Shown here: positions 34,328 to 46,540 of the stretch, piece by piece
Numbering within the stretch: position 1 is the first letter of the stretch
Layout of the letters: each line of letters begins with the position of its first letter
Notes under the pieces: model-generated
Told to the model about the DNA's origin: nothing
The model's database searches: none
The model's input: only the letters and a program-made list of their open reading frames with translations
NCBI GenBank assembly: GCA_023078685.1
Contig: JALGAS010000001.1
Location: 1,302,001-1,366,000 of the forward strand
DNA from: Neopestalotiopsis rosae
Lineage: Eukaryota > Ascomycota > Sordariomycetes > Amphisphaeriales > Sporocadaceae
Length of the DNA: 64,000 bases
Direction: 5' to 3'
Program-made: the position numbers and the translations under genes

Positions 34328-37300
34328 CTATATGGAACAAGCCTTGCCCTTGATCATGCTTTGCATCTTGGTGTCAAGGTTCTCAAACTTGGCGCCAATC
34401 TTACTGATATCGTCGGCGCTGACCTTGCTCCGGCGCGTCGCAGCCAGCGTCGCAATCTCGTCCTCGTCTTTTTCCACGCCGCCGCCCAGGGCCCCGAGGA
34501 GCTCCATGGGTGCCAATTCGGGATGGGCAACGATGCCCTGGATAGCCAGAGCCGAGTTGCCAGCCACGTTGAGGACTTCGATAGCAATATCCTGGGGGAA
34601 ATAGTTAGTGGATGATCAGAGTCGGATTGTCAAGTGCATGGAGGGAAAAGACGGGTTACGAGAAAGGAGCAAAGAACTCACCAAGCCTTCAATAGCAGGA
34701 GTAATATCATCGAGGAAGGGAATAAAGGCAAACACGATACCCAGGATCTCAAGAATTAGATCGGTGTCCTCTTCCTTCTTCTCTGCCTCGGCCTGCTCCT
34801 TGGCCGACTGCATGGCCTGAACGGCCTGCACAAGGAGGAAGACGGGCATGGAAATGACCTGCAGCAGGTCGTCCGTGGGGCCCGTCCACTGGCCCATCAT
34901 GAGGTCCATCTGCCGCGCCAGGATCGTGCTCTGCAGGTTGGCGACCGAGGGCAGCGCCGCCGTGACCACGTCCTTGGGGTTGGTCACGTTGATGTTGCCC
35001 GTGATGATTTGTGGGTAGTTGTAGTAGTAAATGTCGATATTGTCGCATCGTTTGTCCAAGTTCTTTCCGCCGGAGCCGCCTACGCTAACACCGCAAGGAC
35101 TGTTATTGGGGTTGCTCCAAGTGCCTACAGGAAGGAAAAAAAATGGTTAGACTACAAGAAAAGACCCGAGGTTGAAGCAATGGTTGAGGACATACTTAGT
35201 GAAACCCAGCTTTGTTCTATGCCATAGTTGGACAGGAGTGCATCATAGAAACCGTTGGAGTCCTCGAGAGTATACTAAGTACTACGCGTCAGCGCAAAGT
35301 ATTGCCTTACTATCACAATATGAGACATACCGTCATGGTGTATGCGTAAACATAATCAATCTGATTATATGGAACCTGGGAAGCAAAAGAGTCAGCATTC
35401 CATCTGACAATGGTTAGTCGTGTGCGCGGTCAACGTACGGGACAAGGGTCATATGTGATTTTATCATTTCCTCCTCCTGTCGTTTCGACGAATTCGCACT
35501 TGAAGTATCGGTTCCCTGCACCGCCATCGGGGTTGTCTGGTTCTCGAAATGTCAGTAATTCAGGGCCTACTCGCAATTCATTCAGAGGTGGCAAGATGCC
35601 ACTGAGGTCGGGTTTACTGACCAGAACTTCCAGGGTCCATGAAGGTCTAGATCGCTACGTTAGCTGACAGTCCTACATGTGGCCTTGTTAAGCGATTGGA
35701 GTCGATGGACGTACCGAAAGGGCGGATGGAATTTCGTTCTTAACCGCCTTGACATAATAGTTGTATAGACTCTGTGATAAAGTCAGTATAGTTATTCATT
35801 ATCAAGACTGGCAGGCGGCCTGAAATCAAAGAATCAAGCTCACATCGTATCCATCATTGACCGACGTATAATTATCTAAGGCCCCAGACAGCAGGTTGTT
35901 CAGCGTGCCCAGCATGTAGTAGGACAAACACTCAGCCGGCCAGGAGCCACTCGCTGCGTCGAGCTCCTCCAGCGTGTTGTACGACAGCGTGTAATCGCAC
36001 TTGGAGCCCTCAAAGCATGCTGCGGTGGTGTCATCGTCGGAACAGAAATGGGGCTCGGTGGAATATTCGTCCAGGTAGGCACCCAGGACCGACCAGAACG
36101 GATGTGCGGATGCTGTCAAAGACATATGAAGTTAGTAGTGTCCCCAATTCTGGGTGTTGAATCGCCGATGTGGTTTATATATATACCTTGAGTATTGTTG
36201 GCCGCATAGATGATGGTACCGTCGTCTGTATCGGACAGCATTTCTACCGCACCGCTTTTGAAAAAAAAAAAATGTCAACACCCTATCCGACGGGACGAGC
36301 AATAGGTAAGAAAACTTACATAGTGATCAGATTGAACAAGTAGAGTTGGTTGTTAGCGCCTTGATTGTTGATCAGACGCTGTTGGCAGTTTTGCGCATCA
36401 ACACAGACACTCTGGTCGTAGTTATCGAACCTGTAGATGCATCCATCAATATTGCTCTCACTATAAATCGCCAAGGACAAAAGAATATCTACCACGAGTA
36501 CAAGCCGGCACCGGAAATCGTCAAGTTTGTGGTCGAGTATATCTGGACAGCCCACGAAAAGTTGCACATCAGATCATCTGCCGCACAGGTGCTGTCGGGG
36601 AAAATCGGATCATTGTTGAATTGTCCCACGGAATCACTGAATACGCCGGGCGATTCGGTGCTCTCGGTGAATTGGAAATAAGGAGACCTATCCGACTGCA
36701 TGTTAGCACATTTTTCTGCTGCTCCAGGAATATAAGCTGGACTTACTCAGTCTGGATCATGCCAGCCCAGACATTGGTTGACTCGTAGAAGTTGTATTGG
36801 TACAATATCGAGTGCTCCGACGCAGTACCCAACATCCTGGATCGTAGCAGTCAGTATTGCGAAACAAAAAATCCTGGCACTTTCAAAGGCGATGGGTTTG
36901 ACTCACCATGTCGGTCCTGAAGATTCAATCAGGATACCACGAGCGCATGCGACCGTGACCATGGTGTTGGATGCATCGTCGAGATCGTGGTCGGCCACCC
37001 AAGCCCACATATTCTCGAAATAGCCGTTAGCTCCACTCGTAATGTGCAGCATCATGGAGGCGGCAATACAGCCTTCCTGGACAGTGGCGCCCTTGGGACA
37101 CTGGGCCACCTGCATCTCCGTTCCGGCGGCGCCTCCAAGTCGGAAGTGGGAGTCCCAGAGACCGGCAGATCCTTGTTCATCGGCGGCAATATTCCATTGC
37201 ATCAGGACAAGGCCAGGCAAAGCTCCCTTTGAGGTGAAGAGCATATCAGTAATCTCCACGATACCAGTGTCGCTTCCGTCCTCCTCTCCAATTTTAATAA

Positions 37301-39568
37301 GGGGTTGGGGAACATTGACATCCATGAAGTTGCCTCCATCCCCCGAGGCAACAAGCTGGGACCAGACCTCACCGGTCATACCTGATACGCTTTTATATTA
37401 GTCTCACAGCTCATTGAGTAACGACTACTTCGGTGCAGCATTTGGATACTCCGAAATCAGTAGGAGAATCACTCACGGGTTCCTGGTCTGATAGTAATAC
37501 CATTGGTAATAATGTACGACCCTGCGGGGAAATAGACCAAGTTCGACGAAGTTGCGTCAGCCAAAGCTGATTTAACGGCTGCTGTGTCATCCGTGACACC
37601 GTCGCCAGTCGCGCCATAATCCTTGACGTTGATAATGTCCGACACGGACAAATCTTCGTACTGAGGACGAGCCTTGAAAAAGTAGCTATCGCGGTAGTAG
37701 GAGACTTTTGAGGTAGTAAGAAGGTCAGACGGAGCGTTGACGGCTACTTCATACATGCCATAGGCCGACCTAGATATGGTGTGAGCAATCTGTCTTCTGC
37801 GGGGGAGTATAGTGAATGCTGCAGATTCTGGACATAGGAAAGAACCTACCCATCAGCTTCAACATTTCCAATCATGATAAAGTTGACATTCTCAGCAGGA
37901 ATGGCCAGTGAAGATCCATCTGCAAAGGTCACCACAGAAGTGACTTCTTCGATGCCAAGGTTGTCAAGCGTAATGATACTGGAGCCGAGGATATCGGCGG
38001 GCTCGGCATTGGCAAAGATCACAGCGCCAACGTTGTAGAACCCAGAGTCCATCACGTATATGGACCCCGCCTGTTGCCCTGTCGGGTCGTCGGGGTTGAT
38101 CAGCATGATGGCGATGGGCGAACTGGCGATATACAGCTGGCTCCAGGTCCAACCCCAGTCCCAGATAAGACAAATACTAGCTGTGGTCTGCTGCTCAAAC
38201 TCAAAGCTACGGACAGTGTATTGTTGGTTGCCACCGTAAATACCGTACTGACCGCCATAGAAGAAGCATTCACCCATAAATCCTACGTTACAGATTAGCC
38301 TAGGTCCCACTGCACCAGTATCAGTCGGCTCAAAGCTTACCAGAGCTTCCATTTTCGGTGAACATGCCCATGGAGGTGGTATCATCGTCCGTAGAGGCAT
38401 ACACGTAGACGTTTGTGAGCGATGTGGCTTGTGCTACCTGCCAATGCAATCCAGCCACGGAATCCGTCGTGGTGTCTTGAATATCAATGATAAAGTTGCG
38501 AACCTGACGGTAGAAGTTGGACTGATTGATGTACCATTCATCGCCATTTGCATTTGGCTCATAGACGTCTAAGTTAAAAAAAAAATGTCAGAAACTTGCA
38601 CTGAGGATTTCTTGTTGGCTAGAGGCTAAGATGAGCTTACCCGTTTCTATAGCACCAAGACCAATGAAATTTGGTGAGGTCTTGATGACTGGTAGATCAT
38701 TCGCGTCACCCACGAGTTGGGAGTAGTACATGGCTTGAATGGGTGTGGAGACCAAGTAAGTTCCAGGTGGAAAGTAAATGAGGGTCGGCTTAATGGAAGA
38801 AGACAAGCAGCCGTCGCCGCAATTTCCTCCGTGGGAAATAGCATTGTTGATGGCCTCAGTGTCATCAGTCACACCATCTCCGACGGCACCAAAATCGGTG
38901 ACATCACGAAACACTTGCCACGAGTCGTCCTGCCCCATAGGGGCCTTTCCAGTGTGTTCGATCGCGCCGAGCCAGTAGTCTGATGTTGCTCTCTTGCGCT
39001 TCTCAGCATTATCATCGACCCTCTTGAGTGTGGTCGGTTGCTCTGTTGTACGTCTATTAGTCATTATCTAGTGAAGGGTGAAGCAGGCAGGCGACATACT
39101 GTAAATCTTATGCAAGGTGCCGTTGGAGGCTTGCTGATTGGCATGATGTTCAGCCAACAGTGCAGCTGCTGCAGTGATGGTGCTGTTCAGTGTAGGAGGC
39201 GCAGGCTCATCATCACGACGGCGGACTTTCTTCTGTACAGAGTTGGGCTTGGGGAGGTCGTCTGCGTAGTAGTTGTTACGTCTTGGGTTCTTGACCCGAT
39301 AGGCATTGTATACGCCCTGCTGAGTCACCATGTCATCAATCAACTTTTGTGCATCCGCGAGGGCAGATGAAGAGACATTGGCAGAAGCAGCTGAGCTGTT
39401 GTCTGAGACGGTACCATTGGAGCGTCGGTAGAGGCGATCATGTTGCTTCTCCAGAGCTCGTCGCTGATGGCGCAAATAGGTGGCAGGCTCCGCAGATGGA
39501 TAGGCCACAACAAGTGTGAGGCCTAAGAAGGCCAACAAGGCAAGGAAACGAAGCCATTGAGGTACCAT
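34328..39568 (-). CDS. GH55 beta-1,3-glucanase fused to killer-toxin-like module
   Basis: Eighteen exons on the minus strand (39100..39568, 38641..39042, 38341..38568, 37850..38282, 37477..37769, 36907..37381, 36747..36836, 36493..36687, 36320..36430, 36187..36254, 35844..36112, 35715..35771, 35622..35646, 35439..35536, 35331..35375, 35196..35274, 34682..35124, 34328..34591) give 1347 residues; every junction keeps frame. A signal peptide (1-22) and a basic linker precede two GH55 parallel beta-helix domains (about 200-480 and 555-905), each opening with a GAxGDGVTDDT motif. GH55 enzymes cleave beta-1,3-glucan. Residues about 920-1347 do not belong to GH55. They have FCSDDD, a YNTLEELDAASGSWPAEC block, NDGYD, YTLEDSNGFYDALLSNYGIE, TNPKDVV, a hydrophobic helix LEILGIVFAFIPFLDDITP and AIQGIVAHPELAPMELLGAL. 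From memory this matches the C-terminal region of killer-toxin-like subgroup C chitinases. Confidence 0.88.
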
Positions 39569-40485
39569 GGCTCCAAGGGTTTACGCAGAAGGCGTAATGA
39601 GAAAAGAGAGTGTAACAAAAGAGTGTGACTTTCAAGACTATGCTAGATGTGCTTTCTATACGGGCTTGGCTATGGGAAATATAAGCAATCGGCCTCATGA
39701 TACTAAGCGTGTTACCACACGATCACTGTCATCGGATCCAGTCCAAGCATATAGCCACATCGTGAGAATTGCCGCAAATCATCCTACAATTCATATTCCG
39801 ATACAAGCTCATGGCCATGGTGGATTTAGGGACTATAGATCGATCCACTGGTTCAGCAAGGGTTAAAGGTCGTAGGTACCGTTACAACAAGACAGTCCTT
39901 CATGCGTGTCAGATTTCAATAGTCTATGGAGAACAGAAAGTCGCTTACAGTTAGATAGGACCATGCTGTAGAGGCACGGCGTCTGACTATCGGTCCACAA
40001 TCGCCAAGAAGGTTCACCTCCGAGATGAACATAGGCTTATTATAGCCACGAGATAAGCCCGTGAACTTATTTGTTGCATTCGCAGATCCGCCAGAGCGGC
40101 ACAGCTATAGGCAGGGTCCATGCACCAGGGGTTTAGGCGACCTGGGACCGAGCTTTTGAGACAGGGTGCCTGTACTACAGGGGTTTGAATCCTCTTCCAA
40201 AACTATTCTTTGATGGCCGAGGCTAACTACTCGTGATCATATTGAGCATCGTATCATGCTGTCGCATTCATTCCAGCGGCTCTCACATGCCCGAGAAGTC
40301 TATCCAGGATCAAGACGGCTGTCCGAGTACGGCGTGATCTAGATCACTCAGGTTAGCTGCGCTCTTGCTTTCGATCTCTCTTTTCTAGGTCTTGTCGTTT
40401 AAGGACTTCCAAGTTCAATATTGTGCTTTGTTCAAAGTTGCTTCTCGTTAGCTCAGAGGCACGTCTTTTCCAGCTATCCGTCATC
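39569..40485. promoter_or_regulatory. shared divergent promoter region
   Basis: This 917-bp region lies between the start codons of the GH55 fusion (minus) and the CBM20 protein (plus), so the two secreted-protein genes probably share control elements. No coding signal was seen; a partial T-arm-like hairpin near 40178-40195 is not a complete tRNA. Confidence 0.5.
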
Positions 40486-42648
40486 ATGTTCGATTCCAAA
40501 GCTCTTCTTGTCGTGGCTCTGAGCCTCTCATCGTGCAGTCTTGTCACTGGGCAGATACTGTCGAGTATGTTCTCCTCATACAAACTTGCTAAATGTTCAC
40601 TGTTCTGATACTGACAATGTCGTAAAGCTGTTGAAGTTGGAGCCACATCGACTGCGACAAAGACGACAACTGCCACGACTGCATCTGCCACTGCTTGTAC
40701 TACCAATGTCCTTGGTCTGGCTTCTCCTCAACCTTCGGGAGCTGTCTGCGGCGTTGCGGCTGTCAGCAATGGAGGTACAACCATTATTTCTTACACTTCT
40801 GGCACATATATCCTCAGTGTCGAGAACTGCAAGAATATCTGGTAAGTATTGACGGGCTAAGTCAAGGGTCTTCATACTGACACCATATCCAGTTTGACCA
40901 CAGAGGGCTGTACCAATATCTACTTTGCTGAGGGGCAGTACTGCAACCTTCATTCGGGCCTGGAAACGCATGTTGCCACTTCTGGGTCTATTTATGAATT
41001 CTATGACTCCAGCTGTTTCATCTGTCCGTCCACCTGTGGGCAAGGTGGCTATGTAGCACCGTCAGATGCTATTTGCAACGAGCCTGCAGTCAGCAATGGT
41101 GGCACGACCATCATTTCTTACACCTCGGGAGCATATATTGAAAGCATTGATGCTTGCAGTGCTATATGGTAAGTTTTGTGGTGCTTAAACCTTTTACACC
41201 TCAACTAACACCTTTTGCAGCCTTCAGACCAGTGGATGTACTAATCTCTACTTTGACTCGGGAGCATATTGCAATTTGCATGCCGGCAACCAAACGGCAG
41301 TGGCAAACTCTGGGTCTGTTTATCGTTTTTATGAAGCCAGTTGTTTCAAATGTACCGAAACCAGTGCTACTGCGAGTAGCACTACGGCATCATCGGCCTC
41401 CAGCTCTTCGTCCACATCTGCAGTCAAGACCACTATTTCGACCAGCATCACCACATCGGCTACTTCGGACGCCACCGGAACTCCTTGGATTTCGATTGAG
41501 ACAGATGTTGCCAAGTACAGCATGGCCTTGACTACGACTTATACCCAGTCGCCGCAGTGCACAGGATCGATCACCCAGATGGCCTACCATGGGACAAATC
41601 TTTGGGAGAACGCCATCAACCCTATGCCCACATCGACAATCACGACTTGCTACCCGAGTCAATTCTACTCTAGTGTCATGGTGAGTCTGACCCTAGTTCT
41701 GTCTCAATACTTCTACCATTTGCTAATGACACAAATTACTCAGGCTGAGCTGAACTCGATCAGCCTTCCAGCGTTCAGCACTCTTGTCTGCCCGACCGGA
41801 TGGAAAGCCAACCTCTGGAACGAGACCTATGGCGCCTGCTGCCCTAGTGACTTTGGCGTCTATGCGCCGTACATCACCGACTACCCGGACCGCCCGTTTT
41901 ACTATGCCGCCTGCACCTCCAACATGCCGGCGAACCGGGTCTACGAGCTGACCTCGTACGACTCCACCGCGTATCTGACCACCATTTCCACGGCAGCTCC
42001 CTCCACCGGTACCATGGTCCGTGTGAACGCTTTTGACGGGTTCATCACCGGCATTCCCACCAGCACGGTCACGAGCACCGGCACTGCGGCGACCTCGTCT
42101 GCCTCGAGCTGTGCCACGCCGGCCGCTACCGTTTCCATGACTTTCGAAATCGGTACGTACTTGAGATACACGTCACTTTTACTTTTTGCGTGTTATTTTG
42201 GAGGCTTCGTGTTCTGATTTGATCCCTTTGCCGGGTTCTTTCTCGTTTGGCGACACCCACCGCTCATCCCGCAATGTGGCTGTACATAGTCAACTTGGCT
42301 TTACACCAATGAGAATCGCGAAATGCTAATACTTCTTTCTCTCTCCCCTTACAAGACTACACCATTTCCAGCGACTTTGACGGCGAGTCCATCATCATCG
42401 TGGGATCCACGGACGAGCTCGGTAGCTGGAACGTGAGCAACGGCCTGGCCATGTCGTCAGCCTTTTACACGCGCAACAACCCCATGTGGGACTTGACCGT
42501 GGCCCTCAACGCCAGCGAGAGCATCGAGTACCAGTACGTGCTTTCGTTTGCCAACGGGACCAATGTCACGACCTCGGAGCCCTACTACAACCTGACCGTC
42601 TCCGACGGGTGTCCTTCGACACAGAGTATCACCGATGTCTGGAGGTAA
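40486..42648 (+). CDS. secreted cysteine-repeat protein with C-terminal CBM20
   Basis: Six exons (40486..40564, 40628..40841, 40893..41168, 41221..41680, 41744..42152, 42356..42648) encode 576 residues. A signal peptide (1-22) is followed by a Thr-rich stretch and two 76-residue repeats at 67-142 and 159-234. These share AVSNGGTTIISYTSG, GCTN-YF--G-YCNLH, SGS-Y-FY--SCF-C and eight or so Cys positions, in a PAN/Apple-like spacing. A Ser/Thr linker follows, then a Cys-containing region (LVCPTGWKANLW, GACCPSDFGVY). The C-terminal 100 residues form a CBM20 starch-binding domain (MTFEIDYTISSDFDGESI, VGSTDELGSWN, EYQYVLSFANGTNV). No catalytic domain was recognised. The protein probably binds glucan or glycan surfaces. 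Divergent from the GH55 gene. Confidence 0.82.
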
Positions 42649-44160
42649 AGGAGTGGGCAGCCTGGGCACAAAAAAGTTTAGTTGCACGTCGTCGAAGATT
42701 GTGCACGATCATTGTCTTGTGGCGAAGTCTTTCTGGGATTGGCATTAATTTGCCATACACTTTTTCATCTGGACATTTAGTTTTTAGCAATTGGTAGAAT
42801 AATGGAATTTGAGTCAGTATAATCACTATTGCATCCGAACATTTTAACTGTTATCAGCATTATCATCATTATTGTCGGGGGTCGACCTAGCGACGCCTCA
42901 TTCAAAATTCTATACTTTGATCTTTGGAGCGATAGATGTTTCCTCAAAAATCTCCACTAATTTACTTATCGGTGATATTATTTAAGCCAGTTGTAACACG
43001 TTGAAACTGGTGACCTCCCTTCACTAGGAGAACAAATCCCCCTGAACAAGTAGCCTTGTAAACTTCCGCACTTTCAATATTGTGCCAGCGTCGGCCGGCG
43101 GCCGTTACAAAATGCAAGGGCCTTTCCTGGTGAAGGAACGCCAGGGAATTTCCGGGCGGCCGACGGAAGATTTTCTTCACGAGGGCTTGATATGGTAGAT
43201 GGATTCAGGAGCCGATGTTGAGGTGCGTGCCCGACAGACCCCGCTCGGTTATCGTAGCGACACAAAACGAACTGTCAAAATTTTTTTTCTATTCTATTTT
43301 TTGATCAGATCATGGTAGTACTGGGTCAAGGTATTCACGGAAAAATCCCAGGCTTCGGTTCGGGGTGGATATAGATATAGATCTATATATTTCTAGATAT
43401 ATATTATAACATACTCCTTACCAAGAAGAGTGCCGAGCTACGCCAAGTGTAGCCAAGTGCGCCGAGAAAGCTTATCTGTGCGCGCCCTTGCTGCAAGGAA
43501 CACAATCCCTCGAGGCACAGCACAAATGCGGATGCAGGGTCTTGGCCCAGCGTAGAGGAAACATTCAAAGTACCGATACATTTGTGCCTCGGAATCCTTC
43601 AGTCGAGACTCCTGACTAAATCTTTATCAATAAGAGGTGGGGTTTGGGGGTCCAATATTTGCCGTGCCGCAGTCATACATTCTCACGTAAATATGGTGGG
43701 ACTATAGGTCACGTTATCGCGAAGCTTGTCAAGAAGCTTGTTTGCTCCCCTTCGAATTGGCCGGGGTCCATTATTTGGAAGGGCCGCTATCATAGTTTTT
43801 TTTTTTTTTTTTCACAAGCCCTCGGATATTGCAAACATACTAGCTTTTGACTCTATAGTGACTATGCCGACGGCGTGACCAAAAGCGGCCTTGACATGCG
43901 AGATTGCAGGGTCGATGGGCTGTTATACCCCCATTCAATGCTGACATACCTCATAAGGCTATTATTGGCTCGATGGGCTCAGTGGCATCCTTGTCCTATG
44001 TGTGTCCGATAAGTCGGCCGCGGTTCCTACGCTATAGTGGTCCAGTATCTCTCTCCGTCGACGATACAAGAGATTTAGTTAGTTGAACGGCCTGCCTCTC
44101 AAGACAAGCACCCTACACGCACTCCTTCCTTTCGTTACACGTGGAAACTTTGGCTTGATC
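42649..44160. other. intergenic, partly AT-rich
   Basis: An AT-rich palindromic patch lies at 43371-43411 and a T16 run at 43797-43812. Pyrimidine-rich sequence just before 44161 is probably the leader of the next gene. No gene found. Confidence 0.45.
43797..43812 (+). repeat. T16 homopolymer
   Basis: Sixteen consecutive T in the intergenic region upstream of the unrecognised secreted-protein gene. Confidence 0.85.
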
Positions 44161-46016
44161 ATGCGTATCACGGAGGGTTTTCTTTGGCTCTGCGCCGCCA
44201 CTGGCGTGTTTGCGCTCAATACCGCCCAGCCTGGTGAGCTCATGTGGGCTTATAGTAAGTTTGCTATTTCATTACCACCATCACAACTATCCAGTCTACG
44301 AGCACTGAGCTTACACAGTCTCTTCTTGAGTAAATAGCCGCATACAAGGCCGAGTATAGAGCTTGGAAGCTGGGCTTGACCAGCTCCCGAACGTTGGCCG
44401 CAGGCTGCACACACGAAGCCGTTAGTAAAATCTCCTATCGCTATGGTCGAGCTGGTCGACTATGCACAGGCTATCCTCCCAGTGTTCATGTCTTCATCAT
44501 CAAACATCATCGGGTTTTCTTATTGACCAGAGGCAAAAAATGTGTAGAGTAATTGGAAAGACTCGTCAGCAGCGACTGACGAAACCGCCTTCCTGGCCGC
44601 AGCCGCTTCTGCTGGCATGGCAGGCATTTGTGCCTTTGACGAATTTGCCAAGTATATTGGCGATACGTCCTGGGCATCTTACACCTTTGACAAAGACGGA
44701 CACTCCCTTCGTAAGCCTATCCGCCCCGATATTTCCTGTGGTAATCATCTTTTCTTTGAATGTACTGAACTGTCCCAGTTAGTTATAGACACTACTTGCT
44801 AATCAAGGTTGATTTAGGACCCGACTTTAAGAAGATCCGAACAAAGAGTACTTGGACCCCCGCCCCCCTAGATCTTCTTAGACTGCAGCGTACTAAAATC
44901 TGCTTCGTATTAGTCATCAATTACGGTAGTACTGGTGGTAAGAAGACTTTGTTGCAGGACTTTGACAAGATGTACCCAAACAAGTGGACCCCGGCACCTG
45001 GTGAAGTAGTCGCATGGTCAAAGTGCGTAGACGCGGTACGTGCAATTTGTTTCAACTGGACTATAATTAATACTACAAGAGATCGAGGCCACTAACAAAA
45101 GTCTGCAGATCTCGGATACACTGCAGGGTGCTCGCCGGGTGTTGACAGACTCAGACACGGTCATGGGCAGTCTGCTCACGGACGCCAAGGCTTACAATGA
45201 ATATGCGTAAGTGTGCCGTTTTCATGATCTCGAATTTGGGCCTCGTCTTGGTCCTATACGCTTTCATGTTGGTCAAGGGCTAATTCTCATACCACTATTC
45301 TTAGGCATCAAGTTCGACTTCAAGGTATGTTTTGGGGTCAACCCAAAAGATGACACTTCGACAACTTCTTGACCGGAGCTAGGAAACGCCCAGGCTGACT
45401 CAAAGATCTAGATCGTGAGAACGACGTACAGAATTACATGAAGAGATGGGCGAACCAAAATACTGGAACCGGAAAGTGGCTCGCAAGCGTCGTGCGCAAT
45501 GCCAGGTCTTTCAATATCCCCTTCACAAACACGAAGGTGGCGGATATCAATGAAATTGATTTCGAGGCCACCCTCAACGCCCAGAAGGAGGAAAATGGTG
45601 TCACCTCGGGCATCTGGACCGCTGCCGAGAAGGACGAATTGACCACATCGCTGGCAATGTACAAGCTAAAGCAAGTCACCGAGCTCCATGATGACGTTAT
45701 TGTGAGTACGAACAATGCCCCCCCCCCCCTCCTCCCAAAACGGCCGCTTTTATCGTCCGCGTTTTTCTCTTTGATTCAATATTCGAGACCTAAAGACTTT
45801 GTGCTAATTCAGTTCTTTTCACCCATGTCCTAGGACTCAATGCATGCAGAGACCAACAGGCTTGCGACGAGCATTGCGGGCTGCTCTCGCACAAAACGCG
45901 ATGTGGGCAAGAGGAGCAAGGTCAGCGCCGGGAAGCCAGTGCGCAGAACCACGCAGGATCTCCTCCGCCGCATCTTTGCTGGCGCAGAGTTGGTGGCAGC
46001 AACCAAGGCGTTTTGA
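44161..46016 (+). CDS. unrecognised secreted protein, about 376 aa
   Basis: Eight exons (44161..44254, 44338..44424, 44570..44710, 44818..45035, 45109..45206, 45305..45324, 45412..45701, 45834..46016) keep frame through seven introns with good donors. The third exon could instead start at 44573 (CAGCAG acceptor pair). A signal peptide (MRITEGFLWLCAATGVFA) is followed by a helical, moderately charged protein with five or so cysteines. A short motif, WTPAP, occurs twice about 35 residues apart. The C-terminal half contains QNYMKRWANQNTGTGKWLA and ends in a basic stretch (SRTKRDVGKRSKVSAGKPVRR) with dibasic sites that Kex2-type proteases could cut. I recognise no family. It sits next to the CBM20 and GH55 genes; a secreted partner or effector is possible but unproven. 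Confidence 0.6.
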
Positions 46017-46540
46017 GCCTTTTGGCGGTTCCAGACACTGGGACAGGAGAGTATTCTTTGGGCTTCACGGCCGCTTATTACTCAAGCTTACACGGCCTTG
46101 GTAGATTCTTTGGGGTTGATCGGCTTGGATTGAAGTGCAGTTGGACCATTATCATTAATTACTTGACTTCAGTCTATCTCATATATCTACTTGCAAGCCC
46201 CCACGTGTCTATCATAGTGGTGAAACTTGACTGAAGTGATGCGATACGAGCGTCAACGATCAGATGCGTCTCGTGAGACTTCATGAATACGGAGCATAGA
46301 GCAGCGCTTGACCGGGACTGTGTGCAGTACCGTGTGCGGAGAAAACAAAGTAGGTCAAATATCGAAACTCTCTTCGCGAAACTAAACCTGGCAGGGATCT
46401 CGTTACGCGGTGGTGTTAGACCAGCCCATCCATTTAGGCAGGAATCACTTACTATTTAAATGCAAGAAATGCCACAATGCCTACGATAAACAAAACATGA
46501 CAACTTTGTGATATTGTTGCCTATACGGTTTGAAATAATT
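46017..46540. other. intergenic between convergent genes
   Basis: 3' ends of the unrecognised secreted-protein gene (plus) and an F-box gene (minus). Nothing else is seen. Confidence 0.5.

Noticed and set aside
40105..40215. possible second tRNA near 40178-40195
   Set aside because: A T-arm-like hairpin (AGGGGTTTGAATCCTCT) exists, but no matching acceptor stem, D arm or anticodon arm could be assembled.
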